64,000 nucleotides of DNA from Scilla litardierei. Its lineage: Eukaryota > Streptophyta > Magnoliopsida > Asparagales > Asparagaceae. How positions within the stretch are numbered: the first letter of the stretch is position 1; every line of letters starts with the position of its first letter. The stretch lies in assembly GCA_030789695.1 (NCBI GenBank), contig CM061141.1, positions 196,241,689 through 196,305,688 of the forward strand. Reading direction: 5' to 3'. Under the pieces are notes generated by a model. That model was not told where the DNA came from and did not search any database. It worked only from the letters and a program-made list of their open reading frames with translations. Of the stretch, positions 23,778 to 35,348 are shown one piece after another. Position numbers and translations under genes: made by a program.

Positions 23778-24689
23778 ACCTGACATACAATTCCTTTTCT
23801 CTTTTGTAGACTTTACCTGACGTACAGTTCTTTTTCTCTTGGGTGCTGTACCCTCCGACCACCCCCATCGTCAACTCCATCACAGTTGGCTTCGTCTTGA
23901 AGTCCTTTCCCTTTTGCAATTTCCCGTTGTCGCTGTTTGTCGATGTTATTCCTCTGAGACGCGAGACAACGAACATTGCGCGAATCTGTCCTCTCCGGCT
24001 TCTCACGGCCACCCACCGTCGTACGCTCACGCGGTCGGCCACCCACCAGGCCAAACATCTTCCACTGATCCTACCTCATCTACCGACAGCCCCTTGGATC
24101 CTTGAAGTATACGTGCGTCGCCGTGCGCACGTGTTTTTAGCCGACGTCGCCGTTATCATGAAGATCTGTTGCGCTACTCGCAGCGGGAGGAGGATCGCTG
24201 TTAGCTCGCTAATTTTGCGCCGACACCCCGCTATCCAGAGGTGCCTCGCTGCGCTACCCACGACCGAGGAGTTCCAGACGATGCCGACTTCACACCCGAC
24301 TTCCGCTTGTTGGACGACATCACGAGGTTGGTTTCCCTAATGATTAGTAAAACTCACACCGTAGCTAATCAAAACCTAAACTAAAATTTGGTCAACGTGA
24401 ACTAAAATTTATTTCATCATCTTTAAAATGTTGCCCACCGTAGGAAAGATCGACGAACGGACTTATTTTCTGTGCACATAGGGTAGACGTCGATTTAGAC
24501 TGAACAAACATCAAAAACGTGACTTTTTGACTATTAGGATAGTCTCGCCAATTTTAGAAACAAACCCTAATAGGATTTGTTGAAAAACGCGACCTGACAC
24601 CGTCGCCGTGACCCTGTTTCAGACGGACTACCGCAGACGCGACGCTTGGACGGGATGCTCCGGATGGATGACACACTCGCCACTGCAGG

Positions 24690-24831
24690 CAAGTGTACTC
24701 ACTTGTACTTTCGGCCGTGTTTAGGCCATGAACTCTTAGAACTGTTAAAACGTAAACAAAGAGAACCGGACGTGAAATGATAGCGTCCGGGACACCCCTT
24801 GACAGCTTAGACTTGACGACGAAGTCTAAGC
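24690..24831 (+). promoter_or_regulatory. Hairpin module, element A copy 2
   Basis: H1: CAAGTG 24690-24695 with CACTTG 24700-24705. H2: GGCC 24713-24716 with 24724-24727. H3: CCGGACG 24766-24772 with CGTCCGG 24784-24790, loop TGAAATGATAG. H4: GCTTAGACTT 24805-24814 with AAGTCTAAGC 24822-24831, loop GACGACG. All four stems are perfect. Confidence 0.7.
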
Positions 24832-25089
24832 ACAACAACAACAACAACTGACACCTTAGGGTTATTCTGTGTGTGCGTGCGTGTGGACACCCTAGAATGG
24901 ACCTTCCCTCAACTCTGTCATGTCATGTCATGTAAGCATACAGGCGGTTCCGGTGCCCTCCATGCGAGGGTGATCTCTGGTTGTCTTGTCTTAAGCACTT
25001 TGGGTGGAGGAGGATTGAGTGTTCCCTCGGCTTGGCGGGTTTGGCCACCCACAAACCGAAAGGCGTGAATCTCTATTGTCACCCTCAGT

Positions 25090-25498
25090 CTTGTCTTATC
25101 CTGTGCACTAGGTTGAGCGTTCCCTCGGTTGAGAAGGTGCTGGCCGCCTTCTAACCGAAAGGCGTGAACCTCAGTGACACACTTCTTGTCTTGTCTTGTC
25201 CGTGCACTAGGTTGAGCGTTCCCTCGGTTGAGAAGGTACTGGCCGCCTTCTAACCGAAAGGCGTGAACCTCAGTCACACACTTCTTGTCTTGTCTTGTCT
25301 GTGCACAAGGTTGAGCGTTCCCTCGGTTGAGAAGGTGTTGTCCGCCTTCTAACCGAAAGGCGTGAACCTCAGTGACACACTTCTTGTCTGTCTTGTCCGT
25401 GCACAAGGTTGAGCGTTCACTCGGTTGAGAAGGTGCTGGCCGCCTTCTAACCGAAAGGCGTGAACCTCAGTGACACACTTCTTGTATTGTCTTGTCCC
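25090..25498 (+). repeat. 99-bp minisatellite, element A copy 2
   Basis: About four 99-bp units like those at 23291-23777. D inserted in the last unit; a degenerate remainder resumes at 56654. Confidence 0.85.
25494..25498 (+). repeat. Left target-site duplication of element D (gtccc)
   Basis: Perfectly repeated at 56649-56653, just outside D's other LTR. Confidence 0.9.
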
Positions 25499-26028
25499 TG
25501 TTGGATCCTGTCAAAACGAGGACGTTAGGATCGAATAATAAATGAGAGACTTACGCTTGCGTACGCGGCACCGTAATCTCTGAATTTCGCCCTCGGATTC
25601 GCCATAACGGTCAGTACTTCGTCACGGAGGATCGAAGCAGCATTTCACCGTCTAAATCTCTATTTAGAAGAGGATTTTAATGGGAGGGAGAAGAAGAACA
25701 CAAGTTGCCTTATGCAAACTTATGGCATGGTTAGATTAGTGTAAATGCCTTACCCTTGGGTCCTATTTATAGGCTTTAAGGGTAGTTATTGTAGGAAATA
25801 ACTAAATATAATTTTATTAGCCTATATTAGCACATTTACTTATCCTCTTCTTCATTCACTTATCAAGTGCCTTTATGCACTTATAAAGTGACTTTTTCCA
25901 CTTATCGAGTAGTCCTTTTCACACGAGAAAAGGTTCCCTTCGTGCACGGTTTCGTGCACGTGACATCTGAGGTCCATAGGCCCTCATACATCCCCTCATG
26001 GGTGTATATATGTCGTCCATATCCAACA
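25499..26028 (-). repeat. Element D 3' LTR (530 bp)
   Basis: Runs from TGTTGGATCCTG to CATATCCAACA and matches 56119-56648 with about 22 substitutions and no indel. It is the 3' LTR because RNase H lies on its inner side on the minus strand. Confidence 0.93.
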
Positions 26029-26040
26029 TCTCCCACTCAC
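26029..26040 (-). promoter_or_regulatory. Element D polypurine tract
   Basis: On the minus strand GTGAGTGGGAGA abuts the TGTTGG start of the 3' LTR, the expected plus-strand primer position. Confidence 0.7.
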
Positions 26041-27040
26041 ACTTGAGGGGATTGTAAGGAAACATATTTTCCTTTAGCTCTTCTGTTTATCATACTGAGA
26101 AATAGACCGTGTGACCGTCATGCGCATAGAGTCTGTTGTTGTGCACTTGTTAGAGATACACACCACTCCTCGAGGTGCAAAGTTGAGTAGATCAACGCAT
26201 GCTTTACCCTAGATTATTTCTTCACATTTCTTATACTTTATATTCAACAATTGAATCCCATCTGGATTACAATTGGCTGGCCAGCTTTGAATCTCTAAAT
26301 TCCAAATGTGAATATGAAATTAATCTTCCTCTTCTTGCGATCCTTTCGATATTGACTTGACTTGCTTTTCTAACATGCCCCGCCGGACCGAATTGACCAT
26401 AGTCCATAAGCAACATGCTAAGATAGCATTCACCCAGTCAAATCTAAAGGAACCAATTAGAGTCCATAAGGGTAACGAGTTAAGACCCAAGTGGTCTTTG
26501 GGTCTCACATAATAGTAAACACAATTACTATTCTAACCCAATGGTCAAATGCATACATAGTATGAATACGTATTACAACATCACTCCTTTCCCAGGGAGC
26601 GTATGACTTAATGATGTTGTAAGGATGATGATCAGACACCACAATGTCTGATTTTGAGTCCCTTTTACTACTCAAATAATCTTCTGGACCCACATCCCAT
26701 ATAAGACAGATAGGATTTAAGAATCCTCTTAGATCTTTTGTAAGCATCCATATGATGCAGATCTTTCATACGACCATTTTGTTTAAGTCATGACTCTAAA
26801 TCATCCGTCTAACGATTTTGACTTTAACATGTCTCATCTTTATTTTATCCGTCTGATATAATAAAGGCGGTTGCTCATATGAGAGAGCGAACCTCAATCT
26901 GTCCGACATACAAGAAAATATAGCTGAGATTTTAAAATGTACACAAACATTTTCTAGAAACTCATATGCAATGTTGAAAAGAACTTATTCTTTTATTAAA
27001 TTTGATTTTTTACAGACATGGGAATTTATATTGGTACAAC
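26041..27040 (-). other. Element D 3' untranslated region
   Basis: About 1 kb between the RNase H stop and the polypurine tract. It contains only short, unrelated open frames and nothing recognisable. Confidence 0.6.
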
Positions 27041-28198
27041 TCAGCTCTTACGCAATCCTTGAGATGATAAGTGTTTGTAAAACACATCTCTAGGGATCGC
27101 CTTCGTAAGCGGATCTGCTATCATCTCATGCGTAGATATGTACCTTATGTCTACCTTCTTGGTCTTATCATAGTCTTTTGCAAATTTGTAGCGGATATCA
27201 ATGTGTTTGGTCTTACAATAGAATTTTGGATCTTTGACATAGGCTATAAATGCTTGACTGTCACTGTGTATTGGTACAGCACCTGAGTCACTTGCATCAA
27301 TTAGCCTGTCTAAGAATTTCCTTAGCCAAACAGCCTCTTGGACTACCATGCTAAATGCTACAAACTCGGCTTCCATAGTTGAAAGTGCGATATAGGATTG
27401 TTTCTTGCTACTCCAGGATATTGCACCAGATCCGAGTAGAAAAACATATCCTGAGGTCGATCGTCGCTCATCGAGATCACCCGCCCAATCAGCATCAGTG
27501 TAGCCTTCGAGCCTTAAGGCATTTCCTTGATAGCATAAAGCATAGTCCGCAGTTCCTTTAAGATACCGCATTATCCTCTTAACCGCTTTCCAGTGTAATT
27601 GCCATGGATTGGATTGGTAACGACTTAACATTCCAACGGCAAAACAGATGTCCGGTCTTGTACACATCATTGCGTACATAAGACTACCAACTGCACTGGA
27701 ATATGGAACTTTTTCCATAATTTCCTTTTCCTTTTGGTTCTTTGGACACGATTTCAGACATAAATTATCGCATTTGCTTATAGGAGTATCAATGGACTTG
27801 CAGTCCTGCATATTAAAACGTTGTAGAACCTTCTTTATATAAGTCTCTTGTGAAAGAGAAAGAAGTTTCTTGAAACGATTCCTTGAAATCTTAACTCCAA
27901 GGATATATGCGGCTTCTTCCATGTCTATCATCTCAAAAACTGATGAAAGCCAAGCCTTGATATCCATCACAAAGACCTTGTCATTTCCGGCTATTAAAAT
28001 GTCATCTATGTATAGAGACATAATAACATACTTGCTTTTAATCCTCTTGATATATACACAGTTATCTTAATCAAGCATGGTAAAACCATTTGATAAGACA
28101 ACTTCTTGAAATCGTATATACCATTGCCTCGAGGATTGTTTAAGACCATATATGGACTTACGAAGTTTACAAACCTTAAGTTCGTTTTCTTCTTTTAC
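27041..28198 (-). pseudogene. pol: Element D reverse transcriptase (C-terminal part) and RNase H
   Basis: The clean frame 28021-27041 starts at the RT active-site block (LYIDDILIAG) and carries the copia signatures GSLMYAMMCTRPDI, RYLKGTADY, YTDADWAGD, RSTSGYVFLLG, STMEAEF and KHIDIRY of RNase H. Upstream, the LRKSIYGLKQSSRQWY block at 28198-28067 belongs to the same polyprotein. It is cut off by a frameshift near 28198 and a TAA where related elements have an acidic codon before DNCVYI. The enzyme would copy element RNA into DNA in virus-like particles; this copy cannot make it. Confidence 0.9.
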
Positions 28199-29805
28199 GA
28201 ACCCGTTGGTTGTTCCATATAGATCTCCTCGTCCAATTCTCCATTGAGAAAGGCAGTCTTTACATCCATTTGATGTAATTCGAGGTCTAAGCAAGCTACC
28301 ATAGCCAGAATCAGGCGAATCGAGGTAAAACAAACAACAGGTGAGAAGGTCTCTTCGTAGTCTATCCCTTCCTGTTGTGTAAAACCTTTCGCGACAAGGA
28401 AAGCTTTATATCTGTCCATAGATCCATCAGCCTTATGCTTGATCTTGAGAACCCATTTGTTCACAATAGCTCTACGTCCTCTGGGTAAATCAACCAAGTC
28501 CCAGACTTGGTTAACTTTCATGGATTCTAACTCATCCTTCATCGCTTCCATCCATTTGTCTTTTGCAGGGCATAATACGGCCTGTTTGAAAGTAGCAGGC
28601 TCGTCATCTACTTGTAGTAAAGTCATAAAGGGTTGTGGAAATTCATCCTCAAATCTTAGAGGAGCTAACCTTGTACGACTACTACGTCGTATTTGAGATT
28701 CTTCAAGTCCTTGTTGACTTGAATTTAGATCAATTCTAATATCACTCCCACTTGGAATGTCGTTAGAATTGCTCCCACTTGGATCATTATTCCCGTATGG
28801 AATAAGATCAGCATCATTCGTATCATCCATTGGTGAAGGTAGAAACATATTTTCGTCTTCACCAAGAATTCTCCCACTCGAATGAGGTAATCCTTCTTGA
28901 TCATTAATCTCAAATAGAGATAAGTCCTGACTTATCTCGCCATGTCTTGGAAACTCGTTTTCCAAGAAAGTGACATCCCTCGACTCAAATTCAATTAGAC
29001 CTCCATTGTCTTCCTGACCAATGAAAACATAACCTTTGGAGTTTTCTGCGTATCGTATAAAGATACATTTCCTTCCCCGTGGCCCAAGTTTGCCATACTT
29101 ATGCGAGGAAATATGTGCATAGGATGCACACCCCCAAGGTTTCAAAATGTTTAAGTCAGGAGACCTTTGGTTCCACAACTCGTAAGGAGTGGAGCAAACT
29201 GATTTCGAGGGTACGCGGTTCAAGATGAAAGCGGCCGTCAATAATGCATCACCCCAAAAGGTGATTGGCAAGTTAGCTTGCGCCATCATTGAACGGCCCA
29301 TTTCCATTAAAGTCATATTCCTCCTTTCTGCAACACCATTTTGTTGCGGAGTATAAGGCATAGTTACCTGATGAACTATGCCCTTTTCATCACAAAGTTC
29401 TTTAAAACTTGTTGATTGATATTCACAGCCCATATCGGTTTGCAAGACCTTAATCTTGCGATCTAATTGATTTTTCACTAAACTCATATAGTTTTTAAAG
29501 CAGGTTAATGCTTCACTTTTGTGGGATATCAAATAAATATGTCCAAATCGGGTGAAGTCATCAATAAAAGTGATGAAATAGGACTTCTCGCGTCTTGTCT
29601 TGACATTCATTGGACCACATATGTCCGAATGGATAAGCTGTAATGGAACCTCGGCCCTTGTGCCGGTTCCAAACGGCTTGCGACAAGATTTCCCTACAAG
29701 GCAATGTTCACATGTCGACATATCGACCTTTGAAACATTGGATAGAAAGCCATGTTTGGCAAGTCTATCCATACGCGTTGGTCCAATGTGACCAAGCCTT
29801 GCGTG
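28195..29805 (-). pseudogene. pol: Element D integrase and reverse transcriptase (N-terminal part)
   Basis: It opens with the HHCC zinc domain (HARLGHIG ... CEHCLVGKS). The integrase core follows, with catalytic D in IHSDICGPM, D in LQTDMGCEY and E in PQQNGVAERR. The copia linker follows, then the RT start (WVLKIKHKADGS, ETFSPVV, LHQMDVKTAFLNGEL). The frame breaks at GRP-type residues near 28198, where it should continue into the RT palm. A TGA at 29806-29808 separates it from protease; the expected residue there is Trp of the LWHARLGH motif. Confidence 0.9.
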
Positions 29806-31163
29806 TCAACAAATTATATCTGACTCATAAGTCGAAGAATTTGCAACAAGGAAATTTTCATAACAAAATGAGGAGTCATACATTGTATTTAATACAATAA
29901 ATCCTTTGAAAACATACCCAGTACCAATTAAAGAATTATTACAAAACAAGTCCATTTTACAATCATGAAAAAACCAACTATAACCAAGACCCATTAAAAC
30001 GACCACAGAAATAATATTCCTTCGAATATCCGGAGCGAAGAGAACATCATGAAGTAGGATAGTGCGGCCGTTGTCCAGGACGAGCTTGCACGTCCCAACG
30101 CCTTTAACTTCAACACGTGTGTTGTTTCCTACATAGATCCACTTCGTTCCTTGGGGTATCCGGTGATACTCCATGAAGGACCGTCTGTCCCTTGCTATGT
30201 GGTCGGTGGCACCTGAATCAATTATCCAAAAAGGATTATATTCTACAAGAAATATTGAACTAGAAACACATATGTAACTAGTATTATTAAAAGTTACCTC
30301 GTCACCTCCACTCGTACACGATCGATCATAGTGACCTAACTTGTTGCACTTGAAACACTTGATCTTCTTCAAGTCCTTCTTCTTGTGCCATTTCTTGTGC
30401 ACACCCTTATGTTTGGGTTTCTTGGTAGACTCTGGTTGCTTGTTACGTTCATCAGTAAACTTCGAACGATTTTTCCGTTTCTTTCCTCCATGTGAGGAAC
30501 TAGCAACCATGTGCACTTCTGCACTTGGCTTGGCGGCCGCAAGCCGCTCTTCCTCTAACTCGATGTGCTTTGAAACATCGCTGAAGTTCTTGATGCTCTC
30601 ATTATGAGTGAGATGCATCTTCATTTGGTCCCACCCATTTGGTAGGGAACGTATGACTGCTTGGATTTGTTGCTCATCAGTGAGCACATGACCTGCATCC
30701 TTTAACTCTGAGATGAGATTCGCCATATGTCGCAGATGCTTCCCTATGGAATGATCTGGACGTTTCTTGTATGAATCGAATCTTATAGTTAAAGGACGAA
30801 GTTTGGACACCGAGGTGCCACCAAACTTCTCTTCTAGCTTGGACCATATGTCCATGGCTAGGTCATGCTCTCGGAAGATGCGCATTATGTCATCGACCAT
30901 ACTGGACAATAACGTAATGCGGGCTATCTTGTTCTTCCGAGACCAAGCATCAAAAGCTTCATTGTCTCGTCTGTGTTGGGCCGTAGTGCCCAACTCGGGT
31001 TCAATCATTACGTTCTTCAGAGTTTCGAGCACTTTTTGCTCCTCTAAAACATACTGTATTTTAATGGACCATAATTTGTAATTATCGACGTTGAGTTTTT
31101 CACCTCTGTTTAACTCAGCGACGATGTTCTTTGAAGCGGAAGACGTTTTAGCTTTAAAATGCT
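29806..31163 (-). pseudogene. gag: Element D gag and protease
   Basis: A gag of the UBN2 type (IVAELNRGEKLNVDNYKLW ... EEERLAAAK), a CCHC zinc knuckle (CFKCNKLGHYDRSC) and an aspartic protease (DSGATDH) share one frame. The apparent ATG at 31200 is an accident, made from the first base of E's LTR plus the target duplication. A pyrimidine-rich stretch ending TTTTGCAG at about 31164 looks like a splice acceptor, so the true start may be in an upstream exon now beyond E. Gag packages element RNA; the protease cleaves the polyprotein. Confidence 0.85.
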
Positions 31164-31194
31164 GCAAAAGATATGAAAAGAAAGGTTTGATCAA

Positions 31195-31199
31195 AAACA
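31195..31199 (+). repeat. Left target-site duplication of element E (aaaca)
   Basis: Matches aaata at 54521-54525 at four of five bases; one C/T change has probably occurred since insertion. Confidence 0.65.
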
Positions 31200-33016
31200 T
31201 GTAAGGACCCTGTCTATGGGGAAAACACTAGAAGGGGGGTTGAATAGTGTTTATGCAAATTTAAAAGGAATTTACGCCAAATAAAATGCAATCCAAAAAA
31301 TAATGCGGAATAGAAAACCAACCCAAAGAGAAACACACGCAAACGCAGTTATGATTCAAGGGTTTGGACTAACCAAGTCAACTCCCGACTTGTTCCCGGT
31401 AATCCTACGTCCCTACCACCCGGATACCACCGGATACTCAAGTTAGAACCATAACTTGAGGTTTCCTTAAAACCCCACTTGTAGCAACCCTACAAGTGCA
31501 ATCGAATACAATCGATGTCCTTGACTCCCACAACCAGGGAGCAAGCAAAAAACCACTCTCACAATCGAGAGCACACTCAAATAAAGAAGTTATGAAATCT
31601 GAAAGCAACACTTACAATCACTTATGCCTTGAAGTAGAAATTGAAGGAGAAGGGTGATGTGTGTTGAAGAACTCTCTTGGAAGAGAGGAGAAAATCCATT
31701 TCTCTTGACTGCACCAAATGCATAGAAGCTCAATCTTTGGTTCTAGGTTGGAGAGCAAGAGAACAAGATTTGGAAATACTTAGGGCTTTGGATTTGAAAG
31801 CTTTGATCTTTGGAAATGAAAGCTTGAAGGATTTTGCAATGAATGAGTAACCTTCCAATGAAACAGTAGAAGCTCTATTTATAGCTTTCTCAAATCAACA
31901 AAACACTTTAGGCAAAAACCCAATCGAAATCCATGAGAAAAATCTCAACGGATATAATCTGAACTTGCTACAGTCGACTGTTGAACAATCTACAATCGAC
32001 TGTTGCCCAGTCAGCAAGGGTAGGTGAGAATTCATAACGGTAACTTACCACGTGGATAGTCGACTGATGAAGCCAAGACAGTCGTCTGTTAAACCAACAG
32101 GCGACTGTACATTCTTCGACAGGCGACTGGCCGAGAGATGAGTAAGTTAGACACATACTGGAAATCTCACAAGATACAGGACAGCCGACTGATGCAAGGA
32201 ACACAGTCGACTGTTAATCAGAACAGGCGACTGTATAACCTTAAACAGATGACTGTCACAATCATGATAAATTTCCAGAGAGCGGAATCAAAGAATTGAT
32301 TTACAGATAGGCGACTGTTGCAGCATAGACAGTCGACTGATCTAATAGACAGTCAACTGTATATACAGCATAAGTCGACTGGCCGTAGAAGAGAGATCAA
32401 AACATAGTTTGGGCAAGGAGAGATAGGCGACTGTTGTACAACACACAGTCGATTGTCACAAGGACAGGCGCCTGTGAATCGTTCAACAGTAGCCTGTGCG
32501 AAATAATCAGAGAAGGCCCAAAACAGCATTGTAATAGTCTGTGCATAACAGGCGACTGTAGAACAAAACACAGTCGACTGTTTTTGAGACAGGCGACTGT
32601 AAACTGTTAAGAAGTCGGCTGTTATGAACAATCCTAGCACAAACAGAAGAGAATTGAATTGAGATCAAAGGACAAAGGTCTAGAGATGTCCTATGACCGA
32701 AAGTAGATGTGTGTGAGTGCTCCATCATAGTTCTACTTCTAAGCTACATACTAGAAGAGATAAAAGAAAAATTACATTGACGAATAATCTCTTCTTTCTA
32801 TCGTATGAGCTTGAAGTCTTTACGGAGCTTCAATCATCAATCTATGTTCATCCAATTCATATCATTTGCCTTCAATCACGTTTGTGAGTCATCCATTGCT
32901 AGTTGATCTTCATAGTAAGCTTAGGCAATTGATTAACTGCAAAATAGGGGATTAGTCACAAGTATTTATGTTTGCTCATCATTAACACCAAGTAGGGAGA
33001 AGTCCAATACTCAACA
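31200..33016 (-). repeat. Element E 3' LTR (1817 bp)
   Basis: Matches 52659-54520. Between about 31970 and 32625 it holds about 22 copies of a degenerate palindrome, CAGTCGACTG or CAGGCGACTG. The right LTR is 45 bp longer because a 22-bp unit carrying this motif is repeated two more times there. Confidence 0.92.
31970..32625. repeat. CAGTCGACTG palindrome cluster in E's 3' LTR
   Basis: About 22 irregularly spaced copies of a 10-12 bp motif (core GTCGAC, GGCGAC or GTCGGC between CA and TG). They are direct or palindromic, not a strict tandem array. The matching cluster in the other LTR is about 53430-54125. Confidence 0.8.
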
Positions 33017-33030
33017 TTCTCCCCCTTTTT
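33017..33030 (-). promoter_or_regulatory. Element E polypurine tract
   Basis: On the minus strand AAAAAGGGGGAGAA directly precedes the TGTTGAGT start of the 3' LTR. Confidence 0.85.
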
Positions 33031-33904
33031 GATGATGACAAAGAAACATAAACTAAAAGATAAATAGTTGTGCGCAATGAAAACTTACTCCCCCTACATA
33101 GATGCCAATCAAGTTAGCCAACAAATATTAGAGCATCTACATAGCAATTGAAGCAAATGAGTGAGATATGAATGAATTTAATTCAAGAAATCTAGGAAAT
33201 AAAATCCCTATTCATTGTAATCTTACTCCCCCTGAATCTAAGGCAACGAAAATCTTAGATTCAAGCGTTAGAACATACTTAGCACATCCATTATGAATCT
33301 TGTATGTTTATTTCTCTCCCCCTATGGCATTATCCAAAAAGGTAGGAGCAAATAACAACAACAACAATAGTGCTAAAATACGAACTAACAATAATCAAGG
33401 AGTATAAAGATATATCGAATCAAAAACTCATAAAATCTCATCATATACACATGTGAGTAATGGAATTGAAATCCAATATCAACATTTTAGATATTCGAAA
33501 TGAAAATAATTTTCACAAATTCATCACATCAACGAATGAGCATGAATTAACCAATATCAAATTCGTGTATTGTCTCAAAAGCACATCAAGAAAAGTGAAG
33601 AATACATAGAGACAATATGTCATACATCACACAGAAGTTGATCAATATAGCATAGTGTGACACAAGAGAGGGATGCAACATCATATATATAGATATAAAG
33701 CAGCTGATTACATCATCGGATGGTCATCAACATGGCCATCCCAAAAAGATACATCATGGTCAACAAAAAATAAATACATCATGACGACATCAAAGAGTAT
33801 ATCATCATACATATATAAAAGTGTCGCATACAGCATCATCCATCATACAACGCAAAACATATATCATAATCACTCAAAAATAACATCACTCAAAATCATC
33901 GATC
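33031..33904 (-). other. Element E 3' untranslated region
   Basis: AT-rich sequence with several CTCCCCCT blocks (for example 33088, 33227, 33317), which on the minus strand are additional AGGGGGAG purine tracts. No coding frame is recognisable. Confidence 0.6.
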
Positions 33905-35348
33905 TAAGGGTGAGCGTCTCCAGGGGCTGCGGATGAGGAAGCAGGCTCTGAAGCAGCAGGAGTGTCCTCTGGAGAAGGGTCAGAAGGAGCAACAGAAGCA
34001 GCAGCATCATCATCCTATGTAGAGGTAACACCAAGAGGCTCAACGACACCAGAAGGCTGAGGAGGCACATGGGGCTTAGGAAGATACTGTCTCAAATCCT
34101 CAGGGAAGGAAATTCCCTGATGGAGGAGACAGAGAGAGACGGCAGCCTGAAAATACCAGAGATCATCGATAAAAGAGTATTTTGAGACGGTGGAGCAGAT
34201 GATGATGAAGGCAAATCAGCAGGAGGCACAGTGGATGAGGATGGAGCTGAAGTAGTCTTCCTCTTCTTCGAGGCAGTCTGCAGAGCCGAAGAGGACTTCG
34301 ACTTTGCAGAAGCGTCAAGGAGAGGGCCAAAAGGCATGGGCTCGTAACGAGTCAAGTCAATACCAAAGTGACGGAAGACACGAGTCAAAAGACCACCAAA
34401 GGTAATGCGAGATGAGGAGGACGTGAACTCAACCTTGTCCATCCTGTCAAGGAGGACACCGGCCCAGTTCACGGGCATGCCAGAGAAAATAGCATACATA
34501 CACTTTAGTATATCCTGAGACGGCTGGTCGGACTATCCATATCTCGACAGAATGTTGGACTTCACCACTAGGTGAACAGCCCAACCCCGTGCAGAGAACA
34601 TGGATGATCTGACACCCGAATCAAGAGCTAAAGGAACCTCTCGGAACATATCCCGGAGAACAGACTGGTCAAGATCGTCAATCTCGAAAAAGCTGATATC
34701 AGTGGGGAGGGAACCGACAGAAGGAATCCTAAGAATAGTCCCTAAGAGAGAGGGAGTGATCTGAATGTGGGTGCCCTGGACGACAGTATCAAGGATGCCG
34801 GTAGTCGAATACTCACTGCGAACGCGATTTGCATAGAAGAGCTTCACCAGAAATGGGTATGCTCTGGGGGACTCGCTCTGAGAGAAGCAAAAAAGATCGG
34901 CCGGGTGAGTAGCAGACAGAATGTCAGAGAGTCTCTCAGCAGTGAATGCGGGAAAAGCAATGTACCACTCCCTAAGTAGGTTGATCCCAAGGAGAGAGTG
35001 AAACTTTGCCAGAAAAAGATCGTCTCGACAAACGGGAACCAGGGGATCAGAGGGGGGTACAGCAGGAGGCTCTTCAGACAAACTAGATGCAGAAGGAGAT
35101 ACATGAGGGATCTCAGCAGCAGGCTCACTGATGTGAACACCAGTGGGCTTGCGCTGACAATGAATCAATGGCTGAGCATCGCTTGACGAAGAAGAAGGAG
35201 AATAACCCGGCGAAGATGAATGCACAGGTGATTGGGCATGCTTGGTTCGAGCTTAATAGGGTTTCTTTCTCTTGGCAATGAGTTTCTAAGGAGCCCTTGG
35301 TTGTTTAAAAGCAACGATCTTCTCTTTTCCCTTAGGTTTAGGAGCCAT
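33905..35348 (-). pseudogene. Element E extra ORF (envelope-like position; resembles plant Transposase_32-type proteins)
   Basis: The frame starts at ATG 35348 (MAPKPKGKEKIV) and stays in one frame through 34092. It is interrupted by stops at 35286-35288, near 35253, and at 34533-34535. Order: a basic N-terminus; a Ser/Pro-rich linker; a folded-looking centre with REWYIAFPAF, LVKLFYANRV and PSLLGTILRIPSVG (about 35040-34550); then VNWAGVLLDRM and FRHFGIDLTRYEP and a Ser/Ala/Pro-rich tail with KKRK. The last part probably shifts frame near 34150, because an Ala/Ser/Pro-rich frame continues to about 33905. The LFYAN-type block resembles the uncharacterised plant transposon protein family; no function is established. 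Its place between RNase H and the 3' LTR fits SIRE elements. Confidence 0.7.

Larger units (their letters stand above)
20866..25498 (+). repeat. Element A LTR, left part
   Basis: Starts TGTAACGGCCGC and continues to the gtccc target site of D. It contains a promoter-like AC-rich stretch, a CpG-rich leader, a 1.8-kb internal tandem duplication with two copies of the hairpin module, and two arrays of a 99-bp minisatellite. The remainder of the LTR lies at 56654-57312. Confidence 0.8.
22044..25498 (+). repeat. 1.8-kb tandem duplication inside element A's LTR
   Basis: 22044-23851 and 23852-25498 (continuing after D at 56654) are homologous, with offsets of 1799-1808 bp. Each copy has the CpG-rich leader end, the hairpin module and the 99-bp minisatellite. 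The junction falls inside a segment matching C's inverted repeat ACCTGACGTACAG...CTGTACGTCAGGT: copy 1 stops at CTGTAC and jumps back. Confidence 0.8.

Noticed and set aside
27041..31200. Plant pararetrovirus or envelope virus origin for the pol genes
   Set aside because: Domain order, LTR pairs, Met-type primer sites and target duplications identify ordinary copia and gypsy retrotransposons; no movement or coat protein genes are seen.
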